A DNA stretch of 64,000 nt, taken from assembly GCF_000223215.1 (NCBI RefSeq), contig NC_017243.1, positions 558,001 to 622,000 on the forward strand, in the 5' to 3' direction. This document shows positions 41,814 through 52,372 of the stretch, one piece after another (position 1 is the stretch's first letter; each line of letters opens with the position of its first letter). The stretch is from Brachyspira intermedia PWS/A (lineage in GTDB: Bacteria; Spirochaetota; Brachyspiria; Brachyspirales; Brachyspiraceae). Position numbers and translations under genes: made by a program. The notes under the pieces were generated by a model. The model had not been told where the DNA came from. It saw nothing but the letters and a program-made list of their open reading frames with translations, and did not search any database.

Positions 41814-42242
41814 TTATTTTTTATTACAAGTTATATCAGTATTTAAAATTGATTCAGATGCATCAGGATTTTTTGTAAATCTAACAACTAAAATAGAACC
41901 ATCGGGAGCAAATCTTAAACTACCTGCTATTGTTCCATCTGCTGAACTAAAAACATAATCTGTACTAGTAGAACCTGTTACTGAAAAATCAATATCTGTT
42001 CCATATGTAGGGGCAGTGTTATTATCAGTATCAGTAACCATATCAATTTTACCATCTTTTACTAATACCCATAAATATTGGTTAGCAGATACAGTAGATG
42101 TTGATACATAATTATTTCCATTATACTGCTCTATGCCTTTTGTAGTTTCTCCTGATCCTGTTTTGTCAGCATTTGAACAGCTTACTGATAATATACCTAC
42201 TAGAAATAGGGTTAAAAAGATTGTTAGAATTTTTTTAATCAT
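41814..42242 (-). CDS. Lipoprotein, paralogue family member 3
   Basis: 142 aa. Signal MIKKILTIFLTLFLVGILSVSC with lipobox Cys22, then GIEQYNGNNYVST, YLWVLVKDGKIDM, STSTDYVFSSADG, SLRFAPDGSILVVRFTKN and a C-terminal ITCNKK. It is the third paralogue of the family at 35.0 and 36.2 kb, on the opposite strand and without the extra N-terminal domain. No copy of the 13-bp palindrome lies upstream. Function unknown. Confidence 0.72.
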   Translation of the reverse strand: MIKKILTIFLTLFLVGILSVSCSNADKTGSGETTKGIEQYNGNNYVSTSTVSANQYLWVLVKDGKIDMVTDTDNNTAPTYGTDIDFSVTGSTSTDYVFSSADGTIAGSLRFAPDGSILVVRFTKNPDASESILNTDITCNKK

Positions 42243-42494
42243 AATAAAGCTCCTTAATATTTTTATTAAAAATAATAATATATTATATTTAAAATTAAAA
42301 TAGTAGTAAATTCATTTTTTTATGTTTTACCCAAAAAATCAATTATTAAAAGTATAATTAATACTTATTTTAATTTTTTTATAATATAAACATTTTTATA
42401 TTTATTTGCTAATTTAATTTTTGTTATAACTTAATTATGTATTGCAATATATAATTAAATGTAAAATTGTTATGTCGATAAGAAGACTTTCAAA

Positions 42495-42930
42495 TATTTA
42501 CGCACGGTAAGTAAGTTAAAATACAAATAAATTTTTATTACTAATTTATACTATAAAAAATAATAAACTAACCGTATGTTAAGAAAATTCGATATCTAAT
42601 AAAAACTTTGGCGGGTGCTATATTTTCTAGTTTAATTAAAAAACAAATTTAAATTAGAATTTCAAAAATAGACTATAAATATTAAAGAGCGGGGTATGTA
42701 ATTAAAGTAAAAAATTTAATTACATTTGCCCACCCTTTATATTTTTTAATTTCATTTGTCATTTTTGTATTACTTTTCTTTTTTGTTTTATATTGTGATT
42801 ATAACACCCACCCAAGATTTTTTTAAATTTATTGTATTAACCACCGTACGCATAGGAAAATTTATAATATATATTAATTATAAATCAGAATTTTAATTAT
42901 ATATAAATTTTACTAACCGTGCGTTAAAAT
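42495..42930. repeat. Palindromic intergenic element, family 3, copy 2
   Basis: Same order of parts as copy 1: acgcacggtaa (about 42500), taaccgtatgtt, ctttggcgggtgc, aaagagcggggtatgtaat, attacatttgcccacccttt, cacccacccaag (about 42808), accgtacgc and taaccgtgcgtt (about 42914-42925). Base changes between copies mostly keep the pairings. Confidence 0.7.
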
Positions 42931-42944
42931 AGCTAAAAAATCAA

Positions 42945-43262
42945 TATATACCTAAACAAATATACTTTGTCAGAAATAATTTTTTTAATTTTAAATATCT
43001 GCAGGGCTTTGCCCCGCACCCCACTTCTTTTGGTGTCCCAGGCGAAGCCCGCCTACGGCGAGAAGCAAAAAGACTATATTTAGCTTAAGTTAATAACCTA
43101 TCTTACATGTAAAACGATTTTAGTATGATTTAGTACTAATTTTCTACTTGCACTTTCGCCGCAGGCGTACTCCGTATGGTTCTTTGACGCTGTCCGCCTG
43201 TGGCGTGCTGCGGGAAAAAGAACAATAAAAAAATTGACAAACTTAAAAATTTTTAGTATATA
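42945..43262 (+). repeat. Dispersed intergenic element, family 1, copy F
   Basis: Full-length forward copy. Left end: TATATA (42945-42950), 17 bp, tgtcag (42968-42973), which is a minus-strand promoter. Right end: TTGACA (43234-43239), 17 bp, TATATA (43257-43262), 65 bp before the DUF285 gene. The core has ggctttgccccgcaccccac and the cttcttttg...gagaag hairpin. It directly abuts a family 3 element. Confidence 0.8.
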
Positions 43263-43327
43263 TTTAGTTAATAGAAATTCTTAAATAAATATATTATACT
43301 GTTAAGATAAAAATTACGGATAAATAT

Positions 43328-45664
43328 ATGCATAAATACAAACCAGAAATTTTAAAAGAATTATATGAAATAGTACAAGATGAAAGTATTTATTTAGGCG
43401 ATATAGACACGAGCCTTATTAAAGATATGAGCGGATTATTTTCAGGAAGCGAAAGAGAAGATTTTTCAGGTATAGAAATTTGGGATACTTCAAATGTTGT
43501 AAGTATGAACTCAATGTTTTCTTTTGCCCGTAAATTTAATCATAATATAAATAACTGGAATGTATCTAATGTTGAAGATATGGGCTATATGTTTAGGTAT
43601 GCAATTAAATTCAATCAGCCTCTTAATAATTGGAATGTTCATAAAGTAAAAATTATGAATTATATGTTTAATGATGCTATGGAATTTAATCAGGATATTT
43701 CATCTTGGAATGTTGAGAGTGTTAAAGATATGACTTGTATGTTTGAGGGATGCAGTAAATTTAATCAGCCGCTTAATAGTTGGAATGTATCTAATGTTGA
43801 AAATATGTATTGTATGTTTGCACAATCTTTTGAGTTCAATCAGCCTTTAAATGATTGGGATATATCAAATGTTAAAGATACATCATATATGTTTTATTTG
43901 GCTTCAAAGTTTAATCAGCCTCTTGATAAATGGAATGTTAATAAAGTAAAAAATATGAGTTACATGTTTGGCGGTACTTATAATTTTAATAAGTACAGTT
44001 CTTTAGAAAATTGGGATATTAGTCAAGTTAATTCTATGGAAAATATTTTTCAATTCTGTAATAACTTTCAAAATTTTAAAAATTTGAAATGGACTTTATA
44101 TTTACATGTATTAGGTGATTATTATTACGGTAATGATATTATAAAAGACAATTTGAAAGAAGCTCATAAAATAGCTTCCGAAAGTAAAAATAAGAAAATA
44201 ATATCTTTCAAAAGAAAATTAGAAAATACTTATTATAATGAATTAAAAGATTTATCAGATTTAAAAATTTTTAAAAGTATAGAAGAAGCAGAAGATTATA
44301 TTGAAAATAATTTAAATAAAAAAGATGAAAAGAAAGTTGATTTTATAAAAGAAGCTAGTGTATTAATAAAAGATAAATCAAGAGAAGTTAATATAAAGGT
44401 AATAAAATACATATATTTGAAATATTTAGAATTAAAGAAGTATATTTATCGTATTGTTGAAATTGATTCTATTATAGAGCTGCTTGATAAAGAAAGTTTT
44501 TTGAGCTTTGCTTATAATATTTATAAAGAAACAGATAAGGAAACAGCACAATTAATTTATGGATTATATGGTGGCTATGAAGCATTAGAAGAAATATACA
44601 AAAAAGACGGCGAATCAAAATTATTTTTTAATATATTATCTTTAAATAAAGAAAATGAATACACCATTAAAATATTATTTAATATATATAATAATGCTAA
44701 AAAAATGGCAACAAAAAACAATGCTTTAGATATTTTGATAGAAATTGCAAAATATAAAAAAAATCCTTTTTATAATTTAGAATTGAAATATAATTCAAAT
44801 ATTGGCTTTGACAAAAATAGCGAAAAGATTCTTGATGAAAATTATAAATTAATACTAAACAATGATTATTCTGTAAGTATATTCGATATAAAAGAAAGTA
44901 AAATATTAAAATCTATTCCAAGAAATTTAGATGAAAACAAAAAAGAAGAAATAAAACATATAAGAGAACAAGTTTCTAATATGATAAAAAAATTCTCGTA
45001 TATATTAAATCAATTACTCATTGCAGGAGATAAATATAATTATGATTTTTTCAAAGAAATATTTATTGATAACCCAATAATGAATAAATTTGACTTATCT
45101 CTTATATGGAGTTTATACAACAATAGTAATAATTTTATAACAACATTTAGATATGCAGGAGATGGAAGCTATACAAATTGTAATGATGAAGAAGTGAAAA
45201 TTGATAATAATAGTTTTATTAGTTTAGCAAGCCCTATCGAAATGGAAGAAGAAACAATTACAAAGTGGAGACAACAATTACAAGATTATGAACTGTCTCA
45301 GACTATAAATCAATTAAGCATAATAAATATTGATAAAAATAATTTAGAAAATGAAATAGATAAGCTTCAAAATATAGAAATTGCTTACGGTACTTTCAAA
45401 GCCTTTGGAATGAGATATGGTATGTTTCCTTTATATACAGAATATAGAACAATTAAAGAATATACTTTAACTCTTGATGATGGAGATACTTTTACAATAA
45501 AAGCAAAAATTAACGGTGAAACTGATTATGCTGATTATAAGGATAAAATCAAAATAAATATTGAATTTACAAATAATGAAAACAAAGAAGTGTCAAAAAG
45601 ATTTATATATACTTTATTAATATTTATGATATGGGATTTTAGACTTACTGATATGTTTAATTAA
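43328..45664 (+). CDS. DUF285 (BspA-type) repeat protein fused to DUF4132 domain
   Basis: 778 aa. Residues ~25-250 hold about eight BspA-type repeats of 25 residues with the pattern W-N-V-S-N-V-x-D-M-x-x-M-F...F-N-Q-P-L. DUF285 repeats are usually on surface proteins, yet there is no signal peptide here. Residues ~270-560 are helical and Lys-rich. The C-terminal third carries a DUF4132-like region (IPRNLDENKKEEIKHIRE, EETITKWRQQLQDYELSQTI, FKAFGMRYGMFPLY). DUF4132 occurs in MolR-like proteins of unclear function. The ATG at 43328 has only a weak ribosome-binding site. Confidence 0.75.
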   Translation: MHKYKPEILKELYEIVQDESIYLGDIDTSLIKDMSGLFSGSEREDFSGIEIWDTSNVVSMNSMFSFARKFNHNINNWNVSNVEDMGYMFRYAIKFNQPLNNWNVHKVKIMNYMFNDAMEFNQDISSWNVESVKDMTCMFEGCSKFNQPLNSWNVSNVENMYCMFAQSFEFNQPLNDWDISNVKDTSYMFYLASKFNQPLDKWNVNKVKNMSYMFGGTYNFNKYSSLENWDISQVNSMENIFQFCNNFQNFKNLKWTLYLHVLGDYYYGNDIIKDNLKEAHKIASESKNKKIISFKRKLENTYYNELKDLSDLKIFKSIEEAEDYIENNLNKKDEKKVDFIKEASVLIKDKSREVNIKVIKYIYLKYLELKKYIYRIVEIDSIIELLDKESFLSFAYNIYKETDKETAQLIYGLYGGYEALEEIYKKDGESKLFFNILSLNKENEYTIKILFNIYNNAKKMATKNNALDILIEIAKYKKNPFYNLELKYNSNIGFDKNSEKILDENYKLILNNDYSVSIFDIKESKILKSIPRNLDENKKEEIKHIREQVSNMIKKFSYILNQLLIAGDKYNYDFFKEIFIDNPIMNKFDLSLIWSLYNNSNNFITTFRYAGDGSYTNCNDEEVKIDNNSFISLASPIEMEEETITKWRQQLQDYELSQTINQLSIINIDKNNLENEIDKLQNIEIAYGTFKAFGMRYGMFPLYTEYRTIKEYTLTLDDGDTFTIKAKINGETDYADYKDKIKINIEFTNNENKEVSKRFIYTLLIFMIWDFRLTDMFN

Positions 45665-45688
45665 GAAATAATATATGTAAAAGAATAA

Positions 45689-46010
45689 AATATACCTAAA
45701 CAAATATATTTTGTCAAAAATAAATTTATATTTTTGTTTTTATATCTGGGGCTTTGCCCCAGCCCCCACTTCTTTTGCGACCGTAGGGAGTGCCTGTGGC
45801 GTGCCACAAAGAAGCAAAAGGGCTATATTTTATCTTAAATTAATAATTTATATTACATGTAAAACAAAGTTTGTATGCTTTAGTACTAATTTTACATTTG
45901 CACTTTCGCCTGCCGGAGGCACGCAGAGCGAGGCGTACTCCGTATGGTTCTTTTTGCGGCGGGAAAAAGAACAATAAAAAATTGACAAACTTAAAAATTT
46001 TCAGTATATA
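45689..46010 (+). repeat. Dispersed intergenic element, family 1, copy G
   Basis: Full-length forward copy. Left promoter on the minus strand: aatata (45689-45694), 17 bp, tgtcaa (45712-45717). Right promoter: TTGACA (45982-45987), 17 bp, TATATA (46005-46010). Hairpin gttctttttgcg...aaaaagaac at 45947-45972. The cttcttttg/caaagaag hairpin is at about 45768-45814. Confidence 0.8.
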
Positions 46011-46019
46011 CTAAAACGA

Positions 46020-46315
46020 TTTCATTTTGCCGACTACTACATATTATATAATTATTATCAACTTTTTTGCCGCACACGCTCTGCGGACTTCGTCAAAGTT
46101 GAAAAAAACGCATATACTACAGCTTAATAATTTAAGAATATATGTTAAATGTAATATAACACTATCATTTTATGTCAAAAATGCAGTCTTTCGCCGTAGG
46201 CGGACTTTGTCTGGTTCTTTGTGTCAACAAAAGAACTGGGGGCTGGTACTAGTCTCAGAAAATAATAACAATATAAAAACTAATTTTGATAAATTTAAAA
46301 TTTTTAGTATAAATT
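46020..46315. repeat. Dispersed intergenic element, family 1, copy H (mosaic)
   Basis: Mosaic next to copy G. The core is in reverse orientation (gttctttgtgtcaacaaaag at 46214-46233), but the right-hand end is forward: TTGATA (46286-46291), 16 bp, TATAAA (46308-46313), 147 bp before ileS. It suggests recombination between copies. Confidence 0.6.
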
Positions 46316-46460
46316 AAATGTATTTTTTATTTAAATAATATATATTTTTATATAAAATAAAAACTTGTAAAATTCCTACTTATAGTATAGAATTGAATAT
46401 CTTTATAAAGTAGTAAAAATTTTATTAAAGAAAAATTTAATCAATGGAGCAAAAAATAAG

Positions 46461-49232
46461 ATGGATTATAGTTCTACTATCAATTTGCCTAAAACCGCTT
46501 TTCCTATGAAAGCAGGTTTAAAGGAAAAAGAACCCAAAATAATAAAAAAATGGGAAGATGAAAAACTTTATCAACAACTTAGAGAATTAAGAAAAGGTGC
46601 TCCTAAATGTATTTTACATGATGGACCGCCTTATGCGAATGGAGACATTCATATTGGAACATCATTGAATAAAATTATTAAAGATATTATTGTAAGATAT
46701 AAATCTGCTAAAGGTTTTGATTCTCCTTATGTTCCTGGTTGGGATTGTCATGGTATGCCTATAGAATTAAAGGTGCAGGAGAGTTTAGGAGATAAATATA
46801 AAGAAACTTCTAAATTTATAATGAGAAAAAAATGCCGTGCTTATGCTCAGAAATATATTGATATTCAAAGAAAGGAGTTTAAAAGACTTGGAGTAATGGG
46901 AGATTGGGAAAATCCTTATCTTACTATGTCGCCTGAATATGAATCTGAAATAGTTGAAGTATTTGCACAGTTAGTAGAGAAAGGTTACATATATAAAGGT
47001 TTAAGAACTATTCACTGGTGTATGGATTGTGAAACTGCATTGGCTGCTGCTGAAATAGAATACGATGATAATCATACTTCTACAAGCGTTTATGTAAGAT
47101 TCCCAGTATTAAATAAAATTAATGATAAATTAGACGGTAATGTTGATGTTATGATATGGACTACTACTCCTTGGACATTGCCTTCAAACATGGCTTGTGC
47201 TTTCAATAGAGATTTAGAATATGTTGCTGTTGAAATAGACGGAAGATATGCAATAATGACAACTTCTTTGGTTGATACTGTTCTATCTAAAAAAGATATG
47301 AAAGCAGAAGGCAGAGATATGATTCCTGTATCTATGGAAGAGATTGAAAAACTTGAAATAGCTCATCCATTCATAAAAGACAGAAAATCTGCTGTTGTAT
47401 TTGCTGATTATGTTGAAGCTACTGCTGGTACTGGTATAGTTCACACTGCACCTGGTCATGGTATGGAAGACTATCAAACTGGTATGAATTACGGACTTGA
47501 AATATATTGTCCTGTAGATAAAGCTGGAAGATATACAAGCGATTTCCCAGAAATGCAGGGAATGAAAGTAAGAGATGCAAATCCTAAAGTAGTAGAGATA
47601 CTTGAAAATAACGGTTCATTATATCATAAAGAAAAAGTTACTCACAGTTATCCTATTTGCTGGAGATGTAAAAATCCATTGATATTCAGAGCTACTTCTC
47701 AGTGGTTTATGAATATGACACATGATAATATAGATAAAAGAACAGTTAAAGCTTTAGATAATATTAAATGGTATCCAACTTGGGGACATGATAGAATGCA
47801 GAAAATGCTTGAAAATCGTCCTGACTGGTGTTTATCAAGACAGCGTTCTTGGGGAGTTCCTATACCTGCATTCTATTGTAAGAACTGCGGAAAAACTTTA
47901 TTAACTGCTGAGTCTACAAGACATTTTGCTGAAATAGTAAAAACTAAAGGAATGGATGTTTGGTTTGAATTAGAGGCTAAAGATTTACTTCCTGAAGGCA
48001 CTAAATGCGAATGCGGAAGCTGTGATTTTGATAAAGAGCAAGATATTTTGGACGTTTGGTTCGATTCTGGTGTATCATCTTTTGCTGCACAGAAAACTAA
48101 TAAAGATTTAGACGGGGTTTTCCCTGTTGATATATATTTAGAGGGAGGCGACCAATACAGAGGTTGGTTCCAAGCTGCAATTTGGCCTTCTATGGCTATA
48201 AGAGGAATACCTCCATACAAAGAGCTTGTAACTCATGGTTGGACTTTAGACGAACAAGGCAGAGCTATGCATAAGAGTGCAGGCAATGTTGTTTCACCTT
48301 TAGAAGTTATTGACAAATACGGTGCTGATATATTAAGACTTTGGTGTATAAGTGAAGACTTCACTCACAATGCACGTGTTGGTGATAACATGATGAAGGC
48401 TATTGCTGACAATTACAGAAAAATAAGAAACACTTTCAGATATTTGTTAGGAAACATTTCTGATTTTGATTTCACTAAAGATAAAATTGAAGTTAAAGAT
48501 TTACTTCCTGTAGACAGATATGCTTTATCAAGACTTCATAGTTTTATAAAAGTTGCTGAGAAGGCTTGCGATGGTTATGAGTTCCATTTATTCTATCAAA
48601 GACTTATAAATTACTGTGTTGTTGAGCTTTCTGCTACTTACTTTGACATTATCAAAGACAGATTATACTGTGATAGAAAAGATTCTGTTTCAAGAAGAAG
48701 TGCTCAGACTGTACTTGTTGAAATATTAGATGTATTAGTAAAAATAATAGCTCCGGTACTTCCTTTCACAACTGATGAGGTTTGGGGATACTACAAAGGA
48801 GAAAATGCTTCTTCTGTACATTTAGAGTTATATCCTAAAGCTGATGACAATTTAATTGATTTAGAGTTAGAAAAAGAATGGGCTTCAATTCTTAAAGTAC
48901 GCGATGATGTATTATTATCACTTGAAAGAGCTAGAGATAATAGCACAATAGGTAAATCTTTAGAGGCTTATGTAACAATATGCACTAAAGAACCAGCAAC
49001 TAAAGAATTACTTACTAAATATGAAAAATATTTAAACGAAATATTCATTGTAAGTAAAGTAACACTTTCTGACAGCAAGGACGATACATTTATAGAGGGC
49101 GGCGTTTCTTTCGTTAAGACAGAGAAAGCTAGTCATGAAAAATGCGTACGCTGTTGGGGACATTATGACAGTGTAGGAACAGACAGCGAGCATAAAGAGT
49201 TATGTACTAGATGTGCTGAGGCAGTGAGATAA
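46461..49232 (+). CDS. ileS: Isoleucyl-tRNA synthetase
   Basis: 923 aa class Ia synthetase, charging tRNA-Ile. The start MDYSSTINLPKTAFPMKAGL is typical of bacterial IleRS. The HIGH signature reads HIGT (residues 64-67, in NGDIHIGTSLNK), and the KMSKS loop reads AMHKS (about residue 605, GRAMHKSAGN). The editing domain has TTTPWTLPSN and GTGIVHTAPGHG. The C-terminal zinc finger has CVRCW...LCTRC. So both signature motifs are variant while the rest is intact. The promoter probably lies in element copy H or the following AT-rich stretch. GGAGC precedes the ATG at 46444-46448. Confidence 0.97.
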   Translation: MDYSSTINLPKTAFPMKAGLKEKEPKIIKKWEDEKLYQQLRELRKGAPKCILHDGPPYANGDIHIGTSLNKIIKDIIVRYKSAKGFDSPYVPGWDCHGMPIELKVQESLGDKYKETSKFIMRKKCRAYAQKYIDIQRKEFKRLGVMGDWENPYLTMSPEYESEIVEVFAQLVEKGYIYKGLRTIHWCMDCETALAAAEIEYDDNHTSTSVYVRFPVLNKINDKLDGNVDVMIWTTTPWTLPSNMACAFNRDLEYVAVEIDGRYAIMTTSLVDTVLSKKDMKAEGRDMIPVSMEEIEKLEIAHPFIKDRKSAVVFADYVEATAGTGIVHTAPGHGMEDYQTGMNYGLEIYCPVDKAGRYTSDFPEMQGMKVRDANPKVVEILENNGSLYHKEKVTHSYPICWRCKNPLIFRATSQWFMNMTHDNIDKRTVKALDNIKWYPTWGHDRMQKMLENRPDWCLSRQRSWGVPIPAFYCKNCGKTLLTAESTRHFAEIVKTKGMDVWFELEAKDLLPEGTKCECGSCDFDKEQDILDVWFDSGVSSFAAQKTNKDLDGVFPVDIYLEGGDQYRGWFQAAIWPSMAIRGIPPYKELVTHGWTLDEQGRAMHKSAGNVVSPLEVIDKYGADILRLWCISEDFTHNARVGDNMMKAIADNYRKIRNTFRYLLGNISDFDFTKDKIEVKDLLPVDRYALSRLHSFIKVAEKACDGYEFHLFYQRLINYCVVELSATYFDIIKDRLYCDRKDSVSRRSAQTVLVEILDVLVKIIAPVLPFTTDEVWGYYKGENASSVHLELYPKADDNLIDLELEKEWASILKVRDDVLLSLERARDNSTIGKSLEAYVTICTKEPATKELLTKYEKYLNEIFIVSKVTLSDSKDDTFIEGGVSFVKTEKASHEKCVRCWGHYDSVGTDSEHKELCTRCAEAVR

Positions 49233-49250
49233 TTATATTTGAATATTAAA

Positions 49251-49345
49251 AAAAATTATATTTTAATTGGGGCTTTGCCCCAAACCCCAGTTCTTTTGGT
49301 GACCCAAAGAACCAAAAAGACTGCATTTTTTAGTTCAAATATTTT
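49251..49345 (+). repeat. Dispersed intergenic element, family 1, copy I (hairpin fragment)
   Basis: Only the inner module survives: ggggctttgccccaaacccc followed by the hairpin gttcttttggtgacccaaag-aac (49290-49312) and aaaaagactgca. No end-promoters. Confidence 0.6.
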
Positions 49346-49383
49346 TATTATTAATTTGTTAAATATTATTAAAAAAATAAAAG

Positions 49384-49413
49384 GGCGGCTATGAATAATG
49401 GCTGCCTTTTTTA
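49384..49413 (+). terminator. Terminator of ileS
   Basis: ggcggcta (49384-49391) pairs with tggctgcc (49399-49406) with two G-U pairs, followed by ttttttatttg. Confidence 0.7.
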
Positions 49414-49485
49414 TTTGTATTATTATTGAATATTTAAGTAAAATTTTGTATACTATATAAAAAGTATTGTGAAAAAGAGGTGTTT

Positions 49486-52302
49486 ATGGCTAAATATAAT
49501 TCAGCTAAACAAAAATCTTATGATATTATAGGGCATTTAGTAGATAATTTCAAAAATGGTACAAAAAGTAAAAATGAAACTGAGACTAGAAGGTATTATA
49601 TTGATAAATTTTTTGAGGCTTTAGATTGGGATGTCGGCAATGAAAAAGGTAAGAGGGAAGTTATACATGAAGATATAGTGAAGGTGAAAGGTAAGACTAA
49701 ATTTCCTGATTATGGGTTTTATTTTAAGGGTAAAAGGGTATTCTTTGTTGAGGCTAAAGATACTAAAGTTGATATAAAAAATGACAGTAAGCCTGCATTT
49801 CAGTTAAGGTCTTATGCTTGGAGTGCAAAACTTGGTGTGAGTATTTTAACGGATTTTGAGGAGCTTGCCATTTATGATTGTACTGTGCGTCCAAAAGAAA
49901 ATGACAGGACTGAGGCAGCTAGAATAAAATATTTCACTTATGAAGATTATTTGAAAGAGGAAGTTTTTGATTATATATACGATTTATTTGAAAGGGATAA
50001 TGTTGCTAATGGTTCTTTAGATGCTTATTCGGAGAACTTATGCAATAGAAAGGGAAGCGAAACAGTTGATGTTCATTTTCTTAATACTTTAGATGAGCTT
50101 AGGACGAAATTGGCTGTTGTGATAAGTAAGCTTAATAAGGAGATGAGCGAGAAGGATATAAATTATGCGGTTCAGCAGATTATTGACAGGATTATATTTT
50201 TGAGGGTGGCTGAGGATAGGAATGTTGAAAATTATGGGCTTCTTGCTTTGGCTAATCCTAAAAATAAAAATGAAGATGATTTTAAGAATTATGGTTTTAA
50301 TGCTGAAAATAGTTATTATTGTAATTTGAATTATATTTTTGATAAGGCCAATGAGAAATATAATTCCGGATTATTTAATGAAGATGATATAGTAAAAAAT
50401 TTAAATATAGATGATAAAACAATAAAGGAGATAATAGAGGAGCTTTATACACCTAGGAATCCTTATCAGTTTTCAGTGATACCGGTTGAGATAATAGGGA
50501 ATGCTTATGAGCAGTTTTTGGGTAAGACTATCACTATAGGGAAGAACCATAGTGCGAAGATAGAATTAAAACCAGAGGTGCGTAAGGCAGGAGGGGTTTA
50601 TTATACACCTGAGTATATAGTTGATTATATAGTAGCGAATACGGTTGGGGAGGCTATAAAGGGGAAGAAGCCTGAGGAGATAGCGAATATAAAAATATTG
50701 GATCCGGCTTGCGGCAGCGGAAGTTTTTTACTTGGGGCGTATAAATATTTACTTAATTATCATATTGAATATTACAACAAGATAAAGGACAGGGCGAAGT
50801 TTAAGGGTTCAAAAGAAGATGTAATAAAAGAGAATGGGGATTTAACAATTTGGATAAAGAAGCAGATATTACGCAACAATATATTTGGAGTGGACATAGA
50901 CAGCAATGCGGTAGAGGTAACGAAATTATCATTACTTATGAAATGTTTGGAGGGAGAGAGTCCGGCGTCAATACAGAACAATCAGGATTTATTTAATGAG
51001 CGAGCTTTACCGTCATTGGAGGACAATATCAAATGCGGTAATAGTTTAATAGGCAATGATTTTTACGAGAGTCAGTCGGTGCTTTATTTTGACGAGGAGA
51101 CGCAATATAAAATAAATTGTTTTGATTGGGAGGACGAGTTTAAAAATATTTTTAAAGGGGGCGGTTTCGATGTGGTGATAGGCAATCCGCCTTATGTAAG
51201 AATACATTTATTAGATAAAATACAGTTAGATTATTTTAAAGATAGATATTCTGTATATAAAGGTCAAATTGATTTATACAGTCTTTTTATAGAGAAATCT
51301 ATATCTTATTTATCAAAATCAAATGGGGTAGTTAGTTTCATTGTTCCTAGATTTTTAAAATTTAATATAGATAGTGAAGAAGTAAGAAAATTATTTTTAA
51401 AATATAATATTAAACAATTAGTAGAAGTTGGAAAGGCTTTTAAAAATGTTAGTACCGAGTGTATAGTTTTTCTAGTTTCAAAAGATGATAAAAAAGAAGA
51501 TATAAAAATATATGACTATTATCCAAATAAAGATGTTACATTTGTAAAAACTATGGATAAAAATATGTTTTATAATTTTCCAAATATAATTTTTAATACA
51601 ATAGTTTCAGAAGAAGAAATAAATATTATTAATAAAATGTTATCAATAAGTGTGAAAGTTTCAGAAATATGCAGTTTAAAAAGAGGTATGGAAATTGGTA
51701 AAAAAGATATTAGAGAAAATAAATCAGGCATACCAACTTTACTAGGTGAAGAAGTTTCAAAATATCAGATAGTATATGAGAATACATATTGTTTAGAAAA
51801 TCACAAAGAAGTATCAAGATTAAAGTTATTTTCAGAAGTAGAAAAGATTTTAATTAGGAGAGTTGCAAATCAATTAATAGCTACTTATGATAATGAAAAT
51901 TATTATTTTATTAAAAATTTATATTCTTTAATTTCCAAAGATTATAATTTAAAATATATATTGGGTTTACTTAATTCTAAATTGTTAAACTTTTTCTTTA
52001 AAAAATATTTTACTACTAAAAAAGAAGATATATTCCCAGAGATACAAGCATATCATATTAATGAATTACCTATATATAAAATAGATTTAAATAAAAAAGA
52101 AGAAAAAGAAAAATACGATAAAATTATAGAATTAGTTGACTCTATGATAATTCTAAATAAAAAGCTTATATCAGAAAAAAATCCTAACTCTTTAAATATG
52201 ATAAATAGGCAGATTTCCGCTTGTGAAAAACAACTTGATAATTTGATATTTTCTATTTATAATTTAAATGATGAAGAAAGAAGGATTATAGAAGGAGATT
52301 AA
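49486..52302 (+). CDS. Type IIG restriction-modification enzyme (Eco57I-like)
   Basis: 938 aa single-chain endonuclease and N6-adenine methyltransferase. The ATG at 49486 fits AGAGG at 49476-49480; a GTG at 49480 overlaps that site. Nuclease motif: FPDYGFYFKGKRVFFVEAK, with P74-D75 and E89-x-K91. Methylase motif I is LDPACGSGSF (about 404-413), after YYTPEYIVDYIV, and motif IV is NPPY (567-570). The C-terminal third is a TaqI-like target-recognition region. G-richer codon use in the first 1.7 kb than in the specificity part (from about 51200) suggests domain swapping. A remnant of another 3' end lies at 52672-52737. Confidence 0.92.
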   Translation: MAKYNSAKQKSYDIIGHLVDNFKNGTKSKNETETRRYYIDKFFEALDWDVGNEKGKREVIHEDIVKVKGKTKFPDYGFYFKGKRVFFVEAKDTKVDIKNDSKPAFQLRSYAWSAKLGVSILTDFEELAIYDCTVRPKENDRTEAARIKYFTYEDYLKEEVFDYIYDLFERDNVANGSLDAYSENLCNRKGSETVDVHFLNTLDELRTKLAVVISKLNKEMSEKDINYAVQQIIDRIIFLRVAEDRNVENYGLLALANPKNKNEDDFKNYGFNAENSYYCNLNYIFDKANEKYNSGLFNEDDIVKNLNIDDKTIKEIIEELYTPRNPYQFSVIPVEIIGNAYEQFLGKTITIGKNHSAKIELKPEVRKAGGVYYTPEYIVDYIVANTVGEAIKGKKPEEIANIKILDPACGSGSFLLGAYKYLLNYHIEYYNKIKDRAKFKGSKEDVIKENGDLTIWIKKQILRNNIFGVDIDSNAVEVTKLSLLMKCLEGESPASIQNNQDLFNERALPSLEDNIKCGNSLIGNDFYESQSVLYFDEETQYKINCFDWEDEFKNIFKGGGFDVVIGNPPYVRIHLLDKIQLDYFKDRYSVYKGQIDLYSLFIEKSISYLSKSNGVVSFIVPRFLKFNIDSEEVRKLFLKYNIKQLVEVGKAFKNVSTECIVFLVSKDDKKEDIKIYDYYPNKDVTFVKTMDKNMFYNFPNIIFNTIVSEEEINIINKMLSISVKVSEICSLKRGMEIGKKDIRENKSGIPTLLGEEVSKYQIVYENTYCLENHKEVSRLKLFSEVEKILIRRVANQLIATYDNENYYFIKNLYSLISKDYNLKYILGLLNSKLLNFFFKKYFTTKKEDIFPEIQAYHINELPIYKIDLNKKEEKEKYDKIIELVDSMIILNKKLISEKNPNSLNMINRQISACEKQLDNLIFSIYNLNDEERRIIEGD

Positions 52303-52372
52303 ATGGAACTATAAGAGGTTTAAATAAAATTATTACATTATTATAATTTATATAAATTACAAAGGAGTTATG

